Source: Peribacillus frigoritolerans
GTDB lineage: Bacteria > Bacillota > Bacilli > Bacillales > DSM-1321
Direction: 5' to 3'
DNA length: 64,000 nt
Assembly: GCF_001636405.1 (NCBI RefSeq)
Contig: NZ_KV440950.1
Span: 2,069,712 to 2,133,711 of the forward strand
The notes beneath the pieces are model-generated. The model was not told where the DNA came from, did not search any database, and saw only the letters and a program-made list of their open reading frames with translations. Positions 1-8,506 of the stretch are shown in pieces. Each line of letters starts with the position of its first letter. The stretch's first letter is position 1. The translations under genes and the position numbers were made by a program.

Positions 1-524
1 TACTTGAGGACTCAGGGGAGATACACGCTGATAAAAAGATCGTCGTTAAGGGAAAGGTATATTCAATGGAGGAAATGCTCGGGGATGAGCTTTTATTGGA
101 AAAGTACTTAGGCGGCAAATATCTCGTGTTATACTTAAGCCCGAGTCATTACCATAGGATCCATGCGCCCATCAAGGGTTCCGTGGTCAAACGATGGACG
201 CTTGGAAGGAAATCATACCCCGTTAATAAATGGGGGATGAAATATGGAAAAGAGCCTTTATCAAAAAATTACCGGACAATAACTGAACTTCAAAATGAGG
301 CGGGAAATCTGGCAATGGTGAAAGTCGGGGCCATGTTCATAAATTCGATCGTCATTACTGATGATTCGGATGAATTGGAAAAAGGGCAGGAGTTTTCTTA
401 TTTCAGCTTTGGGTCCACAGTTGTGCTTCTTTTTGAAAAAGGAAGTTTTGAACTTGAAGGAAACATATCCATTCCCGCAGATGTCCGTGTAGGTGAAACA
501 ATCGGATTCATGAGAGCGGTCTAA
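1..524 (+). CDS. psd: phosphatidylserine decarboxylase, 3' part (5' end outside window)
   Basis: Psd decarboxylates phosphatidylserine to phosphatidylethanolamine at the membrane. The reading frame is open from base 3, so the start lies before the window and about 173 C-terminal codons are visible. The family signature is present: an SPSHYHRIHAP stretch, and an FGST motif encoded at 408-419 whose serine becomes the pyruvoyl group after self-cleavage between Gly and Ser. The gene ends shortly before a hairpin at 542-564 and converges with sda. In B. subtilis psd lies elsewhere on the chromosome, so this position is a difference in gene order. The family call is secure; only the N-terminus is missing. 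Confidence 0.93.
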   Translation, partial: LEDSGEIHADKKIVVKGKVYSMEEMLGDELLLEKYLGGKYLVLYLSPSHYHRIHAPIKGSVVKRWTLGRKSYPVNKWGMKYGKEPLSKNYRTITELQNEAGNLAMVKVGAMFINSIVITDDSDELEKGQEFSYFSFGSTVVLLFEKGSFELEGNISIPADVRVGETIGFMRAV

Positions 525-541
525 CTTCAAATGAAAATAAG

Positions 542-564
542 AGGCTGACATTTGATGTCAGCCT
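542..564. terminator. hairpin between convergent psd and sda
   Basis: A 10-bp perfect stem (AGGCTGACAT with ATGTCAGCCT, 3-nt loop) lies between the two convergent stop codons. There is no long T run on either side, so it is a weak or bidirectional terminator at best. Confidence 0.5.
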
Positions 565-576
565 ATGTATTTCATA

Positions 577-717
577 TTAAATTATGGATCGGATTTTATG
601 TGTTAGGGACCTTCGATGAATTTCCGTTTCTATGAGGCGGATGAAATCGGTACTCAACTTTAAATTCTGTGCTTTAAAATAGGATTCAAGCAACAGGTCA
701 TCAGATAGTTTTTGCAT
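577..717 (-). CDS. sda: sporulation inhibitor Sda (checkpoint protein)
   Basis: A 46-residue protein beginning [16 protein letters not shown] and ending in an [17 protein letters not shown] second helix. It matches Sda, the helical-hairpin protein that binds the histidine kinase KinA and blocks the phosphorelay when replication is perturbed. An in-frame ATG at 786 would give 69 residues, but the extra N-terminus is unlike the family. The nearest strong ribosome binding site (GGAGGTG, complement of 741-747) lies about 23 nt from the chosen ATG, which is unusually far. Four DnaA boxes lie upstream (854-952), consistent with the known activation of sda by DnaA in B. subtilis. A candidate minus-strand promoter is TTGTTC (complement of 840-845), 17 nt, TACAGT (complement of 817-822). 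Identity is confident; the exact start is not. Confidence 0.85.
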   Translation of the reverse strand: MQKLSDDLLLESYFKAQNLKLSTDFIRLIETEIHRRSLTHKIRSII

Positions 718-853
718 CAGAACGCCACTTAAGGGCTGCTCACCTCCAGTAGGGATTGCGAGGAATAATTTGGTGTTTACTTGCATATATTGATAAGTCT
801 TCCTTGATGTACCCCTACTGTATCAGAAATAAACGTGGAGAACAATCGTTCTG

Positions 854-952
854 TTATCCACAGATGAAAGTGGATAACCTGTGGTTAAGTTGTTTGCAAA
901 GTGAACGAAATGGTGCCTATCAGTATGGAAAATGTTAGTAAAGTTATCCACA
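854..952. promoter_or_regulatory. DnaA-box cluster between sda and yqeG
   Basis: Two perfect DnaA boxes TTATCCACA occur at 854-862 and 944-952 on the plus strand. Two boxes with one mismatch each occur in the opposite orientation at 869-877 (AGTGGATAA) and 880-888 (TGTGGTTAA). The divergent sda-yqeG intergenic region of B. subtilis also carries DnaA boxes that let DnaA control sda, so the arrangement is conserved. The boxes fill most of the 466-bp region between sda and yqeG; the remainder is AT-rich and carries the yqeG promoter. Confidence 0.85.
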
Positions 953-1115
953 GGTTGAATAAATGAAATTTTTGTCGAAATCTTTTATGAATAATTAGTT
1001 CTTTGGTTCTGGTCTGCCTGCAAATTTCCCATTATTTAATGAAAAATGCCTTTCCATATCAGAAAACATACATTATGATGTTTCTTTACCGTCAGCCATT
1101 CTTTCCTAATTTTTT

Positions 1116-1144
1116 TTGAAAGTGGGCTGAAAATTCGATATGAT
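1116..1144 (+). promoter_or_regulatory. sigma-A-type promoter of the yqeG operon
   Basis: TTGAAA (1116-1121), a 17-nt spacer, then TATGAT (1139-1144), ending 39 nt before the yqeG start. This is the only convincing promoter before the eight-gene run that follows. Confidence 0.6.
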
Positions 1145-1183
1145 GGAAACGGTAAATTTTAATGAAAATATAGAGGTGCCAAT

Positions 1184-1705
1184 ATGCTTAAATTATTTTT
1201 GCCGAGTGAACATGTTAAAAGCATTTTTAATATAGATCCTCAAGAATTGAAAAAAAGAGGGATCAAGGGCGTCATTACCGATTTGGATAATACTCTCGTT
1301 GAATGGGACAGGCCGACTGCCACCCCCGATTTAATCAAATGGTTCGACAATATGCAGGATCATGGGATTTTAGTGACGATTGTGTCCAATAATAATGAAA
1401 ATCGGGTTCGGGCTTTTTCCGATCCGCTTCACATTCCGTTTATCTTCCAGGCCAGAAAACCGATGGCAAGGGCTTTCCATAAAGCCCGTAAGACAATGGG
1501 GTTGAAATTAGAAGAAACGGTGGTAATCGGCGATCAGTTATTGACGGATGTATTGGGAGGGAACAGAGGCGGGTTTCATACGATCTTAGTGGTCCCTGTC
1601 GCACAAACCGACGAATTCAGAACAAGGATCAATCGTTATTTTGAAAGAAAGATCATGGCGTTTTTTAAACGAAAAGGAATGATAGAATGGGAGGATCACA
1701 ATTGA
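1184..1705 (+). CDS. yqeG: YqeG family HAD-IIIA phosphatase
   Basis: A 173-residue protein of the YqeG branch of the haloacid dehalogenase superfamily. Motif I is DLDNTL at residues 33-38, motif II lies in IVSNNNENR, and the C-terminal acidic motif is in VIGDQLLTDV. Bacterial YqeG has no firmly established substrate; eukaryotic relatives include mitochondrial phosphatidylglycerophosphate phosphatase, so phosphatidylglycerophosphate is only a possibility. The ATG follows a GAGGTG site at 1173-1178. The stop overlaps the yqeH start as TTGA (1702-1705), indicating translational coupling. Confidence 0.9.
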   Translation: MLKLFLPSEHVKSIFNIDPQELKKRGIKGVITDLDNTLVEWDRPTATPDLIKWFDNMQDHGILVTIVSNNNENRVRAFSDPLHIPFIFQARKPMARAFHKARKTMGLKLEETVVIGDQLLTDVLGGNRGGFHTILVVPVAQTDEFRTRINRYFERKIMAFFKRKGMIEWEDHN

Positions 1706-2811
1706 ACAATCATCAAGAATTAGTGTGCATCGGCTGCGGTGTGAAGGTACAGACTGAAGATCCGAAGGAGTTGGGCTTCGCCCCTAAATCGGCTCTGGAA
1801 AAAGAAAGCATCGTTTGTCAGCGCTGCTTTAAATTGAAACATTATAACGAAGTTCAGGATGTATCCTTAACAGACGATGACTTCTTGAAAATCTTGAATA
1901 AAGTAGGCGAAACCGACTCTTTGATCGTCAAAATCGTCGATATTTTTGATTTCAATGGAAGCTGGCTGCCTGGCCTTCATCGATTTGTAGGAAGAAATGA
2001 TGTTCTTCTGATCGGAAATAAGGTCGATTTATTGCCTAAATCGGTAAAACCGAACAAGTTGATCAATTGGATGAAGCAATCGTCCAAGGAATTGGGTCTT
2101 AACCCGATCGATGTCCTGCTTGTCAGTGCGGAAAAGGGAAAGCACATACTTGCAGCGGCGGATGCGATCGAGCGGTATCGCAGAGGAAAAGATGTCTATG
2201 TGGTGGGCTGTACGAATGTAGGAAAATCGACTTTCATCAACCGTCTTATAAAAGAAGTGAGCGGTGAAAGTGATATCATCACGACTTCCCACTTCCCTGG
2301 GACTACCTTGGATATGATTGAAATTCCTTTGGATGATGAACAGGCATTGATCGATACACCTGGAATCATTAATCATCATCAAATGGCTCACTATGTGGAC
2401 AAACGGGACTTCAAGGTGATTATGCCGAAAAAGGAAATCAAGCCGAGAGTGTACCAACTGAATGAAGGGCAGACGCTATTTTTCGGAGGGTTGGCCAGGT
2501 TGGACTATGTCTCAGGCGGAAGGCGTTCATTGACTTGCTACCTTTCGAACGAATTGAATATTCACCGTACGAAACTGGAAAATGCCGATGAATTGTATAA
2601 AAACCATGCCGGGGAATTACTGACTCCCCCACGGCCGGAACAAATCGAGGAGTTTCCGAAGCTGATTCCACATGAATTTTCCTTGAAAGATGGTAAAATG
2701 GATATTGTGTTTTCTGGTCTTGGCTGGGTGACGGTCAATGAGCCAGGGGCGAAAATCGTTGCACATGTTCCAAAGGGCGTCAATGTGATCGTTCGCAAAT
2801 CATTAATCTAA
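1702..2811 (+). CDS. yqeH: ribosome biogenesis GTPase YqeH
   Basis: A circularly permuted GTPase needed for 30S subunit assembly. An N-terminal zinc finger (CxGC near residues 9-12, then CQRC) precedes the GTPase domain, in which the G4 motif GNKVD comes before the P-loop GCTNVGKST and the G3 motif DTPG. That order is diagnostic of the permuted family. I chose the TTG at 1702 because GGGAGGATC lies seven bases upstream and the stop of yqeG overlaps it. The upstream ATG at 1687 would place the ribosome binding site inside the gene. The result is 369 residues, close to B. subtilis YqeH. Confidence 0.95.
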   Translation: MNNHQELVCIGCGVKVQTEDPKELGFAPKSALEKESIVCQRCFKLKHYNEVQDVSLTDDDFLKILNKVGETDSLIVKIVDIFDFNGSWLPGLHRFVGRNDVLLIGNKVDLLPKSVKPNKLINWMKQSSKELGLNPIDVLLVSAEKGKHILAAADAIERYRRGKDVYVVGCTNVGKSTFINRLIKEVSGESDIITTSHFPGTTLDMIEIPLDDEQALIDTPGIINHHQMAHYVDKRDFKVIMPKKEIKPRVYQLNEGQTLFFGGLARLDYVSGGRRSLTCYLSNELNIHRTKLENADELYKNHAGELLTPPRPEQIEEFPKLIPHEFSLKDGKMDIVFSGLGWVTVNEPGAKIVAHVPKGVNVIVRKSLI

Positions 2812-2831
2812 ATATAGGGGTCGTCTAGTCT

Positions 2832-3674
2832 ATGAAAAAGATATATGGGGTAATGGGAGATCCAATTGCACATTCTATGTCACCGGACATTCATAATGAT
2901 GCATTTGAAAAAGAAAATATAGAAGCGGTTTATCACCATTTTCATGTGACGAAAGAAGGTTTGAACGATGCCGTGAAAGGCATGAAAGCCCTTGGTATAG
3001 AAGGGTTTAACATCACGATCCCTCATAAGACTTCAATCATCCCTTTCCTTGATGAAGTGGATGAACTGGCCCTGGCAATCGGGGCTGTAAATACGGTTGT
3101 TAACAAAAATGGTCGGTTTATAGGGTATAATACAGACGGAAAAGGATTTTTTAAATCTTTATGCGATGAAATATCAGGTGACATCAAGGCTAAAAAAACG
3201 TTAGTGATCGGAGCGGGCGGTGCTGCGCGTGCGATTTATTTTACCCTCGTGAAAGAAGGGGTAAAGCAAGTTGATATTGCAAACCGGACAAAGGAAAGAG
3301 CGGCCCAGCTTGTTTCTGATTGCCCTTATGATAAAGTATCGAAGGCACTCTCGATTATCGAAGCGGAAGAAAGCTTATCACAATATGATTTAATCATCCA
3401 AACGACTTCTTCAGGAATGAGTCCTGAACTGGATCATTCGCCGTTAAAGGTCGACCAGCTTAAAACCGGTGCAATTGTCAGTGATATCATCTATAACCCT
3501 CTGCAAACCAAGCTGCTGCGTGAAGCTGGGGAAAAAGGGGCGGAAACGCAAAATGGTCTGGGAATGTTCATTAACCAGGCCGCACTTGCCTTTGAGATAT
3601 GGACAGGCATTATGCCGGATACAGCAAGAATGACAGATATTGTCTTGAACAAACTAGGAGGTAACACATGTTAA
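2832..3674 (+). CDS. aroE: shikimate dehydrogenase (NADP+)
   Basis: Reduces 3-dehydroshikimate to shikimate in aromatic amino-acid synthesis. The 280-residue protein shows the substrate-binding HSMSP (14-18), the catalytic lysine K66 in NITIPHK, D102 in NTDG, and the dinucleotide-binding loop GAGGAAR. The ATG follows an AGGGGT site. The 3' end overlaps yhbY by 7 bp, placing it inside the yqeG operon as in B. subtilis. Confidence 0.96.
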   Translation: MKKIYGVMGDPIAHSMSPDIHNDAFEKENIEAVYHHFHVTKEGLNDAVKGMKALGIEGFNITIPHKTSIIPFLDEVDELALAIGAVNTVVNKNGRFIGYNTDGKGFFKSLCDEISGDIKAKKTLVIGAGGAARAIYFTLVKEGVKQVDIANRTKERAAQLVSDCPYDKVSKALSIIEAEESLSQYDLIIQTTSSGMSPELDHSPLKVDQLKTGAIVSDIIYNPLQTKLLREAGEKGAETQNGLGMFINQAALAFEIWTGIMPDTARMTDIVLNKLGGNTC

Positions 3675-3958
3675 CAGGAAAACAAAAAAGATTTTTACGA
3701 TCAAAGGCCCATCACCTCAATCCAATTTTTCAAGTTGGTAAAGGCGGAGTCAATGATAATCTCATCAAGCAAATTGGTGAGGCGCTTGAAGTACGTGAAT
3801 TGATCAAGGTCAGCATCCTGCAAAACTGTGAAGAGGACCGCAATGATGTGGGGCTTACTTTATCAAAAGGTGCACGTGCTGAATTGATTCAGATTATCGG
3901 CAACACAATTGTGCTATATAAAGAATCAAAAGAAAACAAACAACTTAAATTACCTTAA
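3668..3958 (+). CDS. yqeI: YhbY/CRM-domain RNA-binding protein
   Basis: A 96-residue single-domain protein of the YhbY (CRM) family, which associates with pre-50S ribosomal particles in other bacteria. The start is basic (LTGKQKRFLRSKAHHL) and the GxxG-type loop appears as VGKGGVNDNLI. The ATG lies inside the end of aroE behind AGGAGG, so the two are probably translationally coupled. Function in ribosome assembly is inferred from the family. Confidence 0.92.
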   Translation: MLTGKQKRFLRSKAHHLNPIFQVGKGGVNDNLIKQIGEALEVRELIKVSILQNCEEDRNDVGLTLSKGARAELIQIIGNTIVLYKESKENKQLKLP

Positions 3959-3969
3959 GGAACCTATCT

Positions 3970-4539
3970 ATGAAAAAAATTGGAATTCTTGGCGGTACAT
4001 TCAATCCTCCGCACATCGGGCATTTAATTATAGCCAATGAAGTGCTGGATGCCCTTGAGCTAGATGAAATCAGGTTCATGCCAAATCACGTTCCTCCACA
4101 TAAGGAAAAATCGGAGGAAGTAACCGATATGGACAGGCTGGCCATGTTGGAAAACGCGATAGCCGGAAACCCATCTTTTTATATTGAGGGTATTGAAATA
4201 GAAAGAAAAGGCACATCTTATACGTATGACACGATAAAATTGCTTAAAGAACTTGAGCCAGCCAATGAGTTCTATTTCATAATTGGCGCAGATATGATTG
4301 AGTACTTACCGAATTGGCATCGTATCGACGAGCTGGTGCATATGGTCAATTTCGTCGGGGTGAAGCGCCCTGGATATAATGAGAATACCTTATACCCGAT
4401 CACGATGGTGAAAGTCCCACAGATGTTCATTTCGTCTTCCATGATACGAAGGAAGTTAAGAACAGGGAAAACCGTGAAGTATTTAATAGCAGATCCAGTG
4501 GTGAAGTATATTAAAGGGAATGGTTTATATGAATCGTGA
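3970..4539 (+). CDS. nadD: nicotinate-nucleotide adenylyltransferase
   Basis: Transfers AMP from ATP to nicotinate mononucleotide in NAD synthesis. The 189-residue nucleotidyltransferase starts with GGTFNPPHIGH, in which HIGH (15-18) is the catalytic motif, and carries the ISSSMIR motif near the C-terminus that binds the triphosphate. The last 11 bases overlap the yqeK start, keeping the operon continuous. Confidence 0.96.
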   Translation: MKKIGILGGTFNPPHIGHLIIANEVLDALELDEIRFMPNHVPPHKEKSEEVTDMDRLAMLENAIAGNPSFYIEGIEIERKGTSYTYDTIKLLKELEPANEFYFIIGADMIEYLPNWHRIDELVHMVNFVGVKRPGYNENTLYPITMVKVPQMFISSSMIRRKLRTGKTVKYLIADPVVKYIKGNGLYES

Positions 4540-5101
4540 GAAAGCATTGGCGCTGGTTAAAGAACAAATCACTGAGCGCAGGTACATTCATACCTTGGGT
4601 GTGGTCGAGTCAGCGATTGAACTTGCTGAACGGTATGGTGCCGACGTCAAAAAAGCGGAACTTGCAGCCATTTTCCATGATTATGCAAAATTTCGTCCTA
4701 AAGAAGAAATGGAGCAAATAATAATCGCTGAAAAAATGGACCCGGCGTTACTTGAATACAATATGGAGCTGTGGCACGCTCCTGTCGGGGCTTATCTGGT
4801 GAATAAGGAAGCAGGCATTCAGGACGCTGAAATCTTGGATGCGATTGCCTATCACACGTCTGGCAGGGTTGGCATGAGCCTTTTGGATAAAGTCGTATAC
4901 CTTGCTGATTATATCGAGCCGGGACGTTCTTTTCCCGGTGTCGACGAAGTCAGGCAGACAGCAAAGCAAAATTTGGATCGTGCTGTCATCCAGGCTTTAA
5001 GGAATACAGTTGTTTTTTTAATGAAAAGAAATCAGGCAATTTACCCTGACACATTTAAGACATATAATGATTTGATCATGAATTTGAAGGAGAAGATGTA
5101 A
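4529..5101 (+). CDS. yqeK: HD-domain bis(5'-nucleosyl)-tetraphosphatase YqeK
   Basis: A 190-residue HD-domain hydrolase; the YqeK family cleaves diadenosine tetraphosphate symmetrically. Metal ligands include H21 in YIHTLGV, the H50-D51 doublet in IFHDYAKF, and later histidines in LWHAPVGAY and YHTSG. The ATG at 4529 lies eight bases after an AAAGGGAA site and matches family N-termini (MNRE); an ATG at 4520 overlaps that site and is less likely. It overlaps nadD, and its TAA shares one base with the rsfS ATG. Confidence 0.92.
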   Translation: MNREKALALVKEQITERRYIHTLGVVESAIELAERYGADVKKAELAAIFHDYAKFRPKEEMEQIIIAEKMDPALLEYNMELWHAPVGAYLVNKEAGIQDAEILDAIAYHTSGRVGMSLLDKVVYLADYIEPGRSFPGVDEVRQTAKQNLDRAVIQALRNTVVFLMKRNQAIYPDTFKTYNDLIMNLKEKM

Positions 5102-5457
5102 TGACTGAACGTGAACTTCTTGTAATTGCAGCAAAAGCGGCGGATGATAAAAGAGCGGAGGATATCGTGGCATTGAACATGCAAGGTATTTCCCTTGTAG
5201 CGGATTACTTTTTGATCTGCCACGGTAATTCTGAAAAACAAGTACAAGCAATAGCTCGTGAAATGAAGAGCAAAGCTGATGAATCAGGAATCAATGTAAA
5301 ACGTCTTGAAGGTTTTGACGAGGCGAAATGGGTGCTTGTGGATCTTGGCGATGTAGTGGCCCACATTTTCCATAAAGATGAAAGAAACTACTATAACCTT
5401 GAACGTCTATGGGGAGATGCACCTTTTGAAGATCTAGAGAGTGAACTGACTTCATGA
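5101..5457 (+). CDS. rsfS: ribosome silencing factor RsfS
   Basis: The 118-residue RsfS/YbeB/Iojap protein binds ribosomal protein L14 (uL14) and blocks subunit joining in starved cells. Family features include ADYFLICHGNSEKQVQAIA and the tail EGFDEAKWVLVDLGDVVAHIF, split here by a short linker. The start overlaps the yqeK stop by one base behind AAGGAGA, and the stop overlaps yqeM as ATGA. Length and context match B. subtilis YqeL. Confidence 0.95.
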   Translation: MTERELLVIAAKAADDKRAEDIVALNMQGISLVADYFLICHGNSEKQVQAIAREMKSKADESGINVKRLEGFDEAKWVLVDLGDVVAHIFHKDERNYYNLERLWGDAPFEDLESELTS

Positions 5458-6197
5458 CTTACGAACGCTTTGCCTATGTATACGATGAATTGATGAAGGA
5501 CGCACCTTATGAAAAATGGCTGATGATCCTTACGGCGAAGCTGGAACAGTATGGAATTGGTGGAAGGAAAGTCCTGGATTTGGCGTGTGGAACCGGGGAA
5601 ATGACCGTTGAATTGGCGCAGCACGGATTCGAAGTCACCGGCGTGGATTTATCTGATGAAATGCTTCTTGTTGCTAATGAAAAAGCGGTTAAGCTTGGAT
5701 TATCGATTCCGCTTTTCCAGCAGAATATGGCAGAACTCGAAGGACTTGGCCAATTTGATTGTGTCACGATTTTTTGTGATTCGCTGAACTACCTTCGCGA
5801 CCAAGAGGATATCGTCAAGACGTTCAGCCGGGTTCATGAGCATTTGAAGGATGGCGGATTATTCATGTTTGATATCCATTCCCTTTATAAAATGGAAGAA
5901 ATCTTTAGTGATCATACGTTTGCTGTCAATGGTGAAGAAGTATCCTATATATGGGATTGCTTCCCGGGTGAAGAACCTTACAGTGTGGAACATGATTTAA
6001 GTTTTTTCGTAAGGGATGATGAAAGCGGTCTTTATGACCGTTTTGATGAGTTGCATTATCAACGGACCTATCCGGTTGAACAATATAAAAAGTGGCTGGA
6101 GCAAGCAGGTTTCACGGTTTCTGAAATTCTGGCGGATCTTGAAGAAGCACCGCTTGTAACGGAAACCGAAAGAATCTTGTTTGTAGCCAGTAAATGA
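5454..6197 (+). CDS. yqeM: SAM-dependent methyltransferase YqeM
   Basis: A 247-residue class I methyltransferase with the SAM-binding motif VLDLACGTG at residues 40-48, the acidic residue of motif II in VTGVDLS, and a DSLNYL post-motif. The substrate is not known. It is the last gene of the yqeG operon, coupled to rsfS by a four-base overlap and followed by a terminator. The start ATGACTTAC is the only plausible one. Confidence 0.9.
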   Translation: MTYERFAYVYDELMKDAPYEKWLMILTAKLEQYGIGGRKVLDLACGTGEMTVELAQHGFEVTGVDLSDEMLLVANEKAVKLGLSIPLFQQNMAELEGLGQFDCVTIFCDSLNYLRDQEDIVKTFSRVHEHLKDGGLFMFDIHSLYKMEEIFSDHTFAVNGEEVSYIWDCFPGEEPYSVEHDLSFFVRDDESGLYDRFDELHYQRTYPVEQYKKWLEQAGFTVSEILADLEEAPLVTETERILFVASK

Positions 6198-6199
6198 TA

Positions 6200-6258
6200 A
6201 AGAGGTCAAGATCCCCGTTCGTACAAGGACGATTGGAGGTCTGACCTCTTCTTTTTTT
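6200..6258 (+). terminator. terminator after yqeM
   Basis: AAGAGGTCA (6200-6208) pairs with TGACCTCTT (6242-6250) across a long loop and is followed by a run of eight T. It ends the yqeG-yqeM operon ahead of the convergent comER. Confidence 0.75.
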
Positions 6259-6294
6259 TATTTTTAGAAGGAATTGAAATCTTGATTACGAATA

Positions 6295-7125
6295 TTAATA
6301 AGGATGGCCGAACTGTTTTTCAACTTCGTGAAGATCCTCTGCAAACTTTTCATGTGTCGCTTGAAAAAGATGATGGAACATTTCCCCGGTTTCAGCTTCT
6401 AAAACCTTGATCCCCTCACCTGTTATTCCACCTTTTACACAAACCTTTTCCTGTAAGGTCGGCAATGTATAAACCCCTTTACCGAGCAATTCCCCTAAGC
6501 CAACCAGCATATTCTCAGTCAAAGTCGTAGCCGTTTCTTTATCTATCTTCGTCGTTTGGCAAGCCGCGTCAATGAAAGCTTGAGCTAAATAGCTGAAGAA
6601 GGCAGGGCCGCAGCTGACAATATCGGAAGCTACCCGGGTGATATCATTTTCAATGATGACCGGTGCCGATATGGCGGAGGCCAAATCAAATAAAGCTGAC
6701 ACTTTCTCCTTACTGCAGCTCTCGCTGAAACTCAGTAACGATACGCCTGAACCCACACGGTTCGTTATGCTCGGTATAAAACGGGCACAGGGTGCATTCA
6801 CTGCCGATTCGAGCTGGGAGACGGAAAGCGGGCTTGTGATGGAAATAACCAGCTGATCCCTTTTTATATGCTGTTTGATGCCTTGTAATAGGCTGTTAAT
6901 TTGCAATGGTTTTACACAGAGAAAGATAAAGTCCGCTTGTTCGGCGATTTCGGCTGCGCTTTCCGCAACCTTGATACCCGGGTGTTTCTCTTTTAGCACC
7001 AATGCTTTGGAAAGTGTGCGATTTGTAATGATTAGATCTGCCGGATTCAATATTTTTGCCTCCAGCCATGCCTCGATTAAAATGGTACCCATATTTCCGG
7101 TTCCGATAACACCGATTTTCTTCAA
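6295..7125 (-). CDS. comER: ComER, pyrroline-5-carboxylate reductase-like late competence protein
   Basis: A 276-residue member of the pyrroline-5-carboxylate reductase family, with a Rossmann loop GTGNMG at residues 8-13 and the C-terminal dimerisation domain containing GLGELLGKG and VKGGITGEG. In B. subtilis ComER is divergent to comEA and is not needed for transformation; roles in sporulation and biofilm formation have been described. The start is TTG at 7125, nine bases after AGGAG. Its position opposite comEA supports the name. Confidence 0.9.
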   Translation of the reverse strand: MKKIGVIGTGNMGTILIEAWLEAKILNPADLIITNRTLSKALVLKEKHPGIKVAESAAEIAEQADFIFLCVKPLQINSLLQGIKQHIKRDQLVISITSPLSVSQLESAVNAPCARFIPSITNRVGSGVSLLSFSESCSKEKVSALFDLASAISAPVIIENDITRVASDIVSCGPAFFSYLAQAFIDAACQTTKIDKETATTLTENMLVGLGELLGKGVYTLPTLQEKVCVKGGITGEGIKVLEAETGEMFHHLFQATHEKFAEDLHEVEKQFGHPY

Positions 7126-7235
7126 TTCCGATCAACTCCTCTCACTTAAAGCGATTGATTCTCCTAAAAACACTATGTATTTTTAATCTGTCCTATGACA
7201 ATGTATCGTGCGAAATCCAATAAGGAGGTAAAGAA

Positions 7236-7871
7236 ATGGAAGGGATTTTAAAAAGGAAAATGACGAGGATTACCGTTGCCGTGGCATTTGTGGCAGGGGG
7301 CATTTACTTTTTTTCTCAACAAGGGGAGGATCCGGCTGATACGGAAGATATATTTTCCGTTACTGCAAAAGAAGCTGAAATGGAACAAAGTGTAAATGAA
7401 TCGGCTGCCGAACCTGAGATCATTAAAGTGGACGTTAAAGGAGCGGTCAAGTCCCCGGGCATATTTACTGCACAGGCAGGTGACCGGGTGATTGATTTGA
7501 TTTCGTCTGCGGGCGGTTTTACGGAAAAGGCCGACACGGATAAAGTGAATTTTGCCCAAATCATCGAAGATCAAATGGTCATTTATGTTCCGGAAATAGG
7601 TGAAGAAGACAAAGGGAACTTGGAGAATATACAAGTCGGGACGTCTGGTGATGCCGTCACTAAGGGTACGTCAGGAGGACTGGTGAACTTGAATACTGCT
7701 ACACAGGAAGATTTGCAAACCTTGACGGGAATTGGACCATCCAAAGCGGATGCGATCCTGGAATACAGGGAGACGGTAGGGAAATTCAAGGAGGTCGATG
7801 AATTGAAGCAAGTTACGGGAATCGGAGATAAAACGTTTGAAAGGTTACGGGATTCCATTTCGGTGAAATGA
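7236..7871 (+). CDS. comEA: competence protein ComEA, DNA receptor
   Basis: A membrane-anchored double-stranded DNA receptor for natural transformation. The 211-residue protein has one N-terminal transmembrane segment (about 9-26), an acidic linker, an SLBB domain (about 62-120) and a C-terminal tandem helix-hairpin-helix DNA-binding domain (about 148-209), seen in NLNTATQEDLQTLTGIGPSKA and GIGDKTF. The ATG follows AAGGAGG. It is first in the comE operon. Confidence 0.96.
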   Translation: MEGILKRKMTRITVAVAFVAGGIYFFSQQGEDPADTEDIFSVTAKEAEMEQSVNESAAEPEIIKVDVKGAVKSPGIFTAQAGDRVIDLISSAGGFTEKADTDKVNFAQIIEDQMVIYVPEIGEEDKGNLENIQVGTSGDAVTKGTSGGLVNLNTATQEDLQTLTGIGPSKADAILEYRETVGKFKEVDELKQVTGIGDKTFERLRDSISVK

Positions 7872-7939
7872 ATGCTACACAAATGGACAGGAAGAGGGTA
7901 AAATTGAAGAAAATCATTCTAGGGGTAAGGGGATACAAC

Positions 7940-8500
7940 ATGAACAGAATTAGTTGGGATCAATATTTCATGGCACAAAGCCATTTATTAGCTTTAAGAA
8001 GCACATGTACACGCCTCACTGTAGGGGCGACCATCGTCAGGGACAACCGAATCATTGCCGGGGGATATAATGGGTCCATTGCGGGAGGGACGCATTGTAT
8101 TGATGACGGCTGTTATGTAATCGATAATCATTGTGTCAGAACGATACATGCAGAAATGAATGCACTTTTACAATGTGCGAAATTTGGGGTGCCGACTGAT
8201 GATGCGGAAATATATGTGACGCATTTTCCGTGTCTTCAGTGCTGTAAATCACTCATCCAAGCTGGCATAAAGGCCGTTTATTATGCCGAGGATTACAAAA
8301 ATCATCCATATGCCCTCGAATTATTCAAACAGGCGGGTGTCAAGACCGAGAAGGTTGAAGCAAAAGGGGCCATCGATGTTAATGGAAAACAAAAAAAGGA
8401 CTTTGTATTCTCATTGCTAGCTCAACTTGAACAAAACGGTCTGGGAAAAGAAGATATATTGGAACTGGAAAAGCAGGCCAATCAGATATTTGAAAATTAA
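7940..8500 (+). CDS. comEB: ComE operon protein 2, dCMP deaminase family
   Basis: A 186-residue zinc-dependent deoxycytidylate deaminase-type protein. The ligands and catalytic residue are visible as H70-A-E72 and the P-C98-x-x-C101 motif. The frame extends upstream to an ATG at 7868 that overlaps the comEA stop, but family members begin MxRISW. The ATG at 7940 does so and follows AAGGGGATA, so I chose it. ComEB is dispensable for transformation in B. subtilis; deamination of dCMP to dUMP is inferred from the family. Confidence 0.93.
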   Translation: MNRISWDQYFMAQSHLLALRSTCTRLTVGATIVRDNRIIAGGYNGSIAGGTHCIDDGCYVIDNHCVRTIHAEMNALLQCAKFGVPTDDAEIYVTHFPCLQCCKSLIQAGIKAVYYAEDYKNHPYALELFKQAGVKTEKVEAKGAIDVNGKQKKDFVFSLLAQLEQNGLGKEDILELEKQANQIFEN

Positions 8501-8506
8501 ATAGAC

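Noticed and set aside
756..938. Open frame of 60 codons between sda and yqeG
   Set aside because: It overlaps the DnaA-box cluster and the sda 5' region, has no family match and no ribosome binding site.
7868..7939. Upstream extension of comEB overlapping the comEA stop by ATGA
   Set aside because: The ATGA overlap is attractive, but the extra 24 residues are not seen in the family and a good AAGGGGATA site precedes the ATG at 7940.
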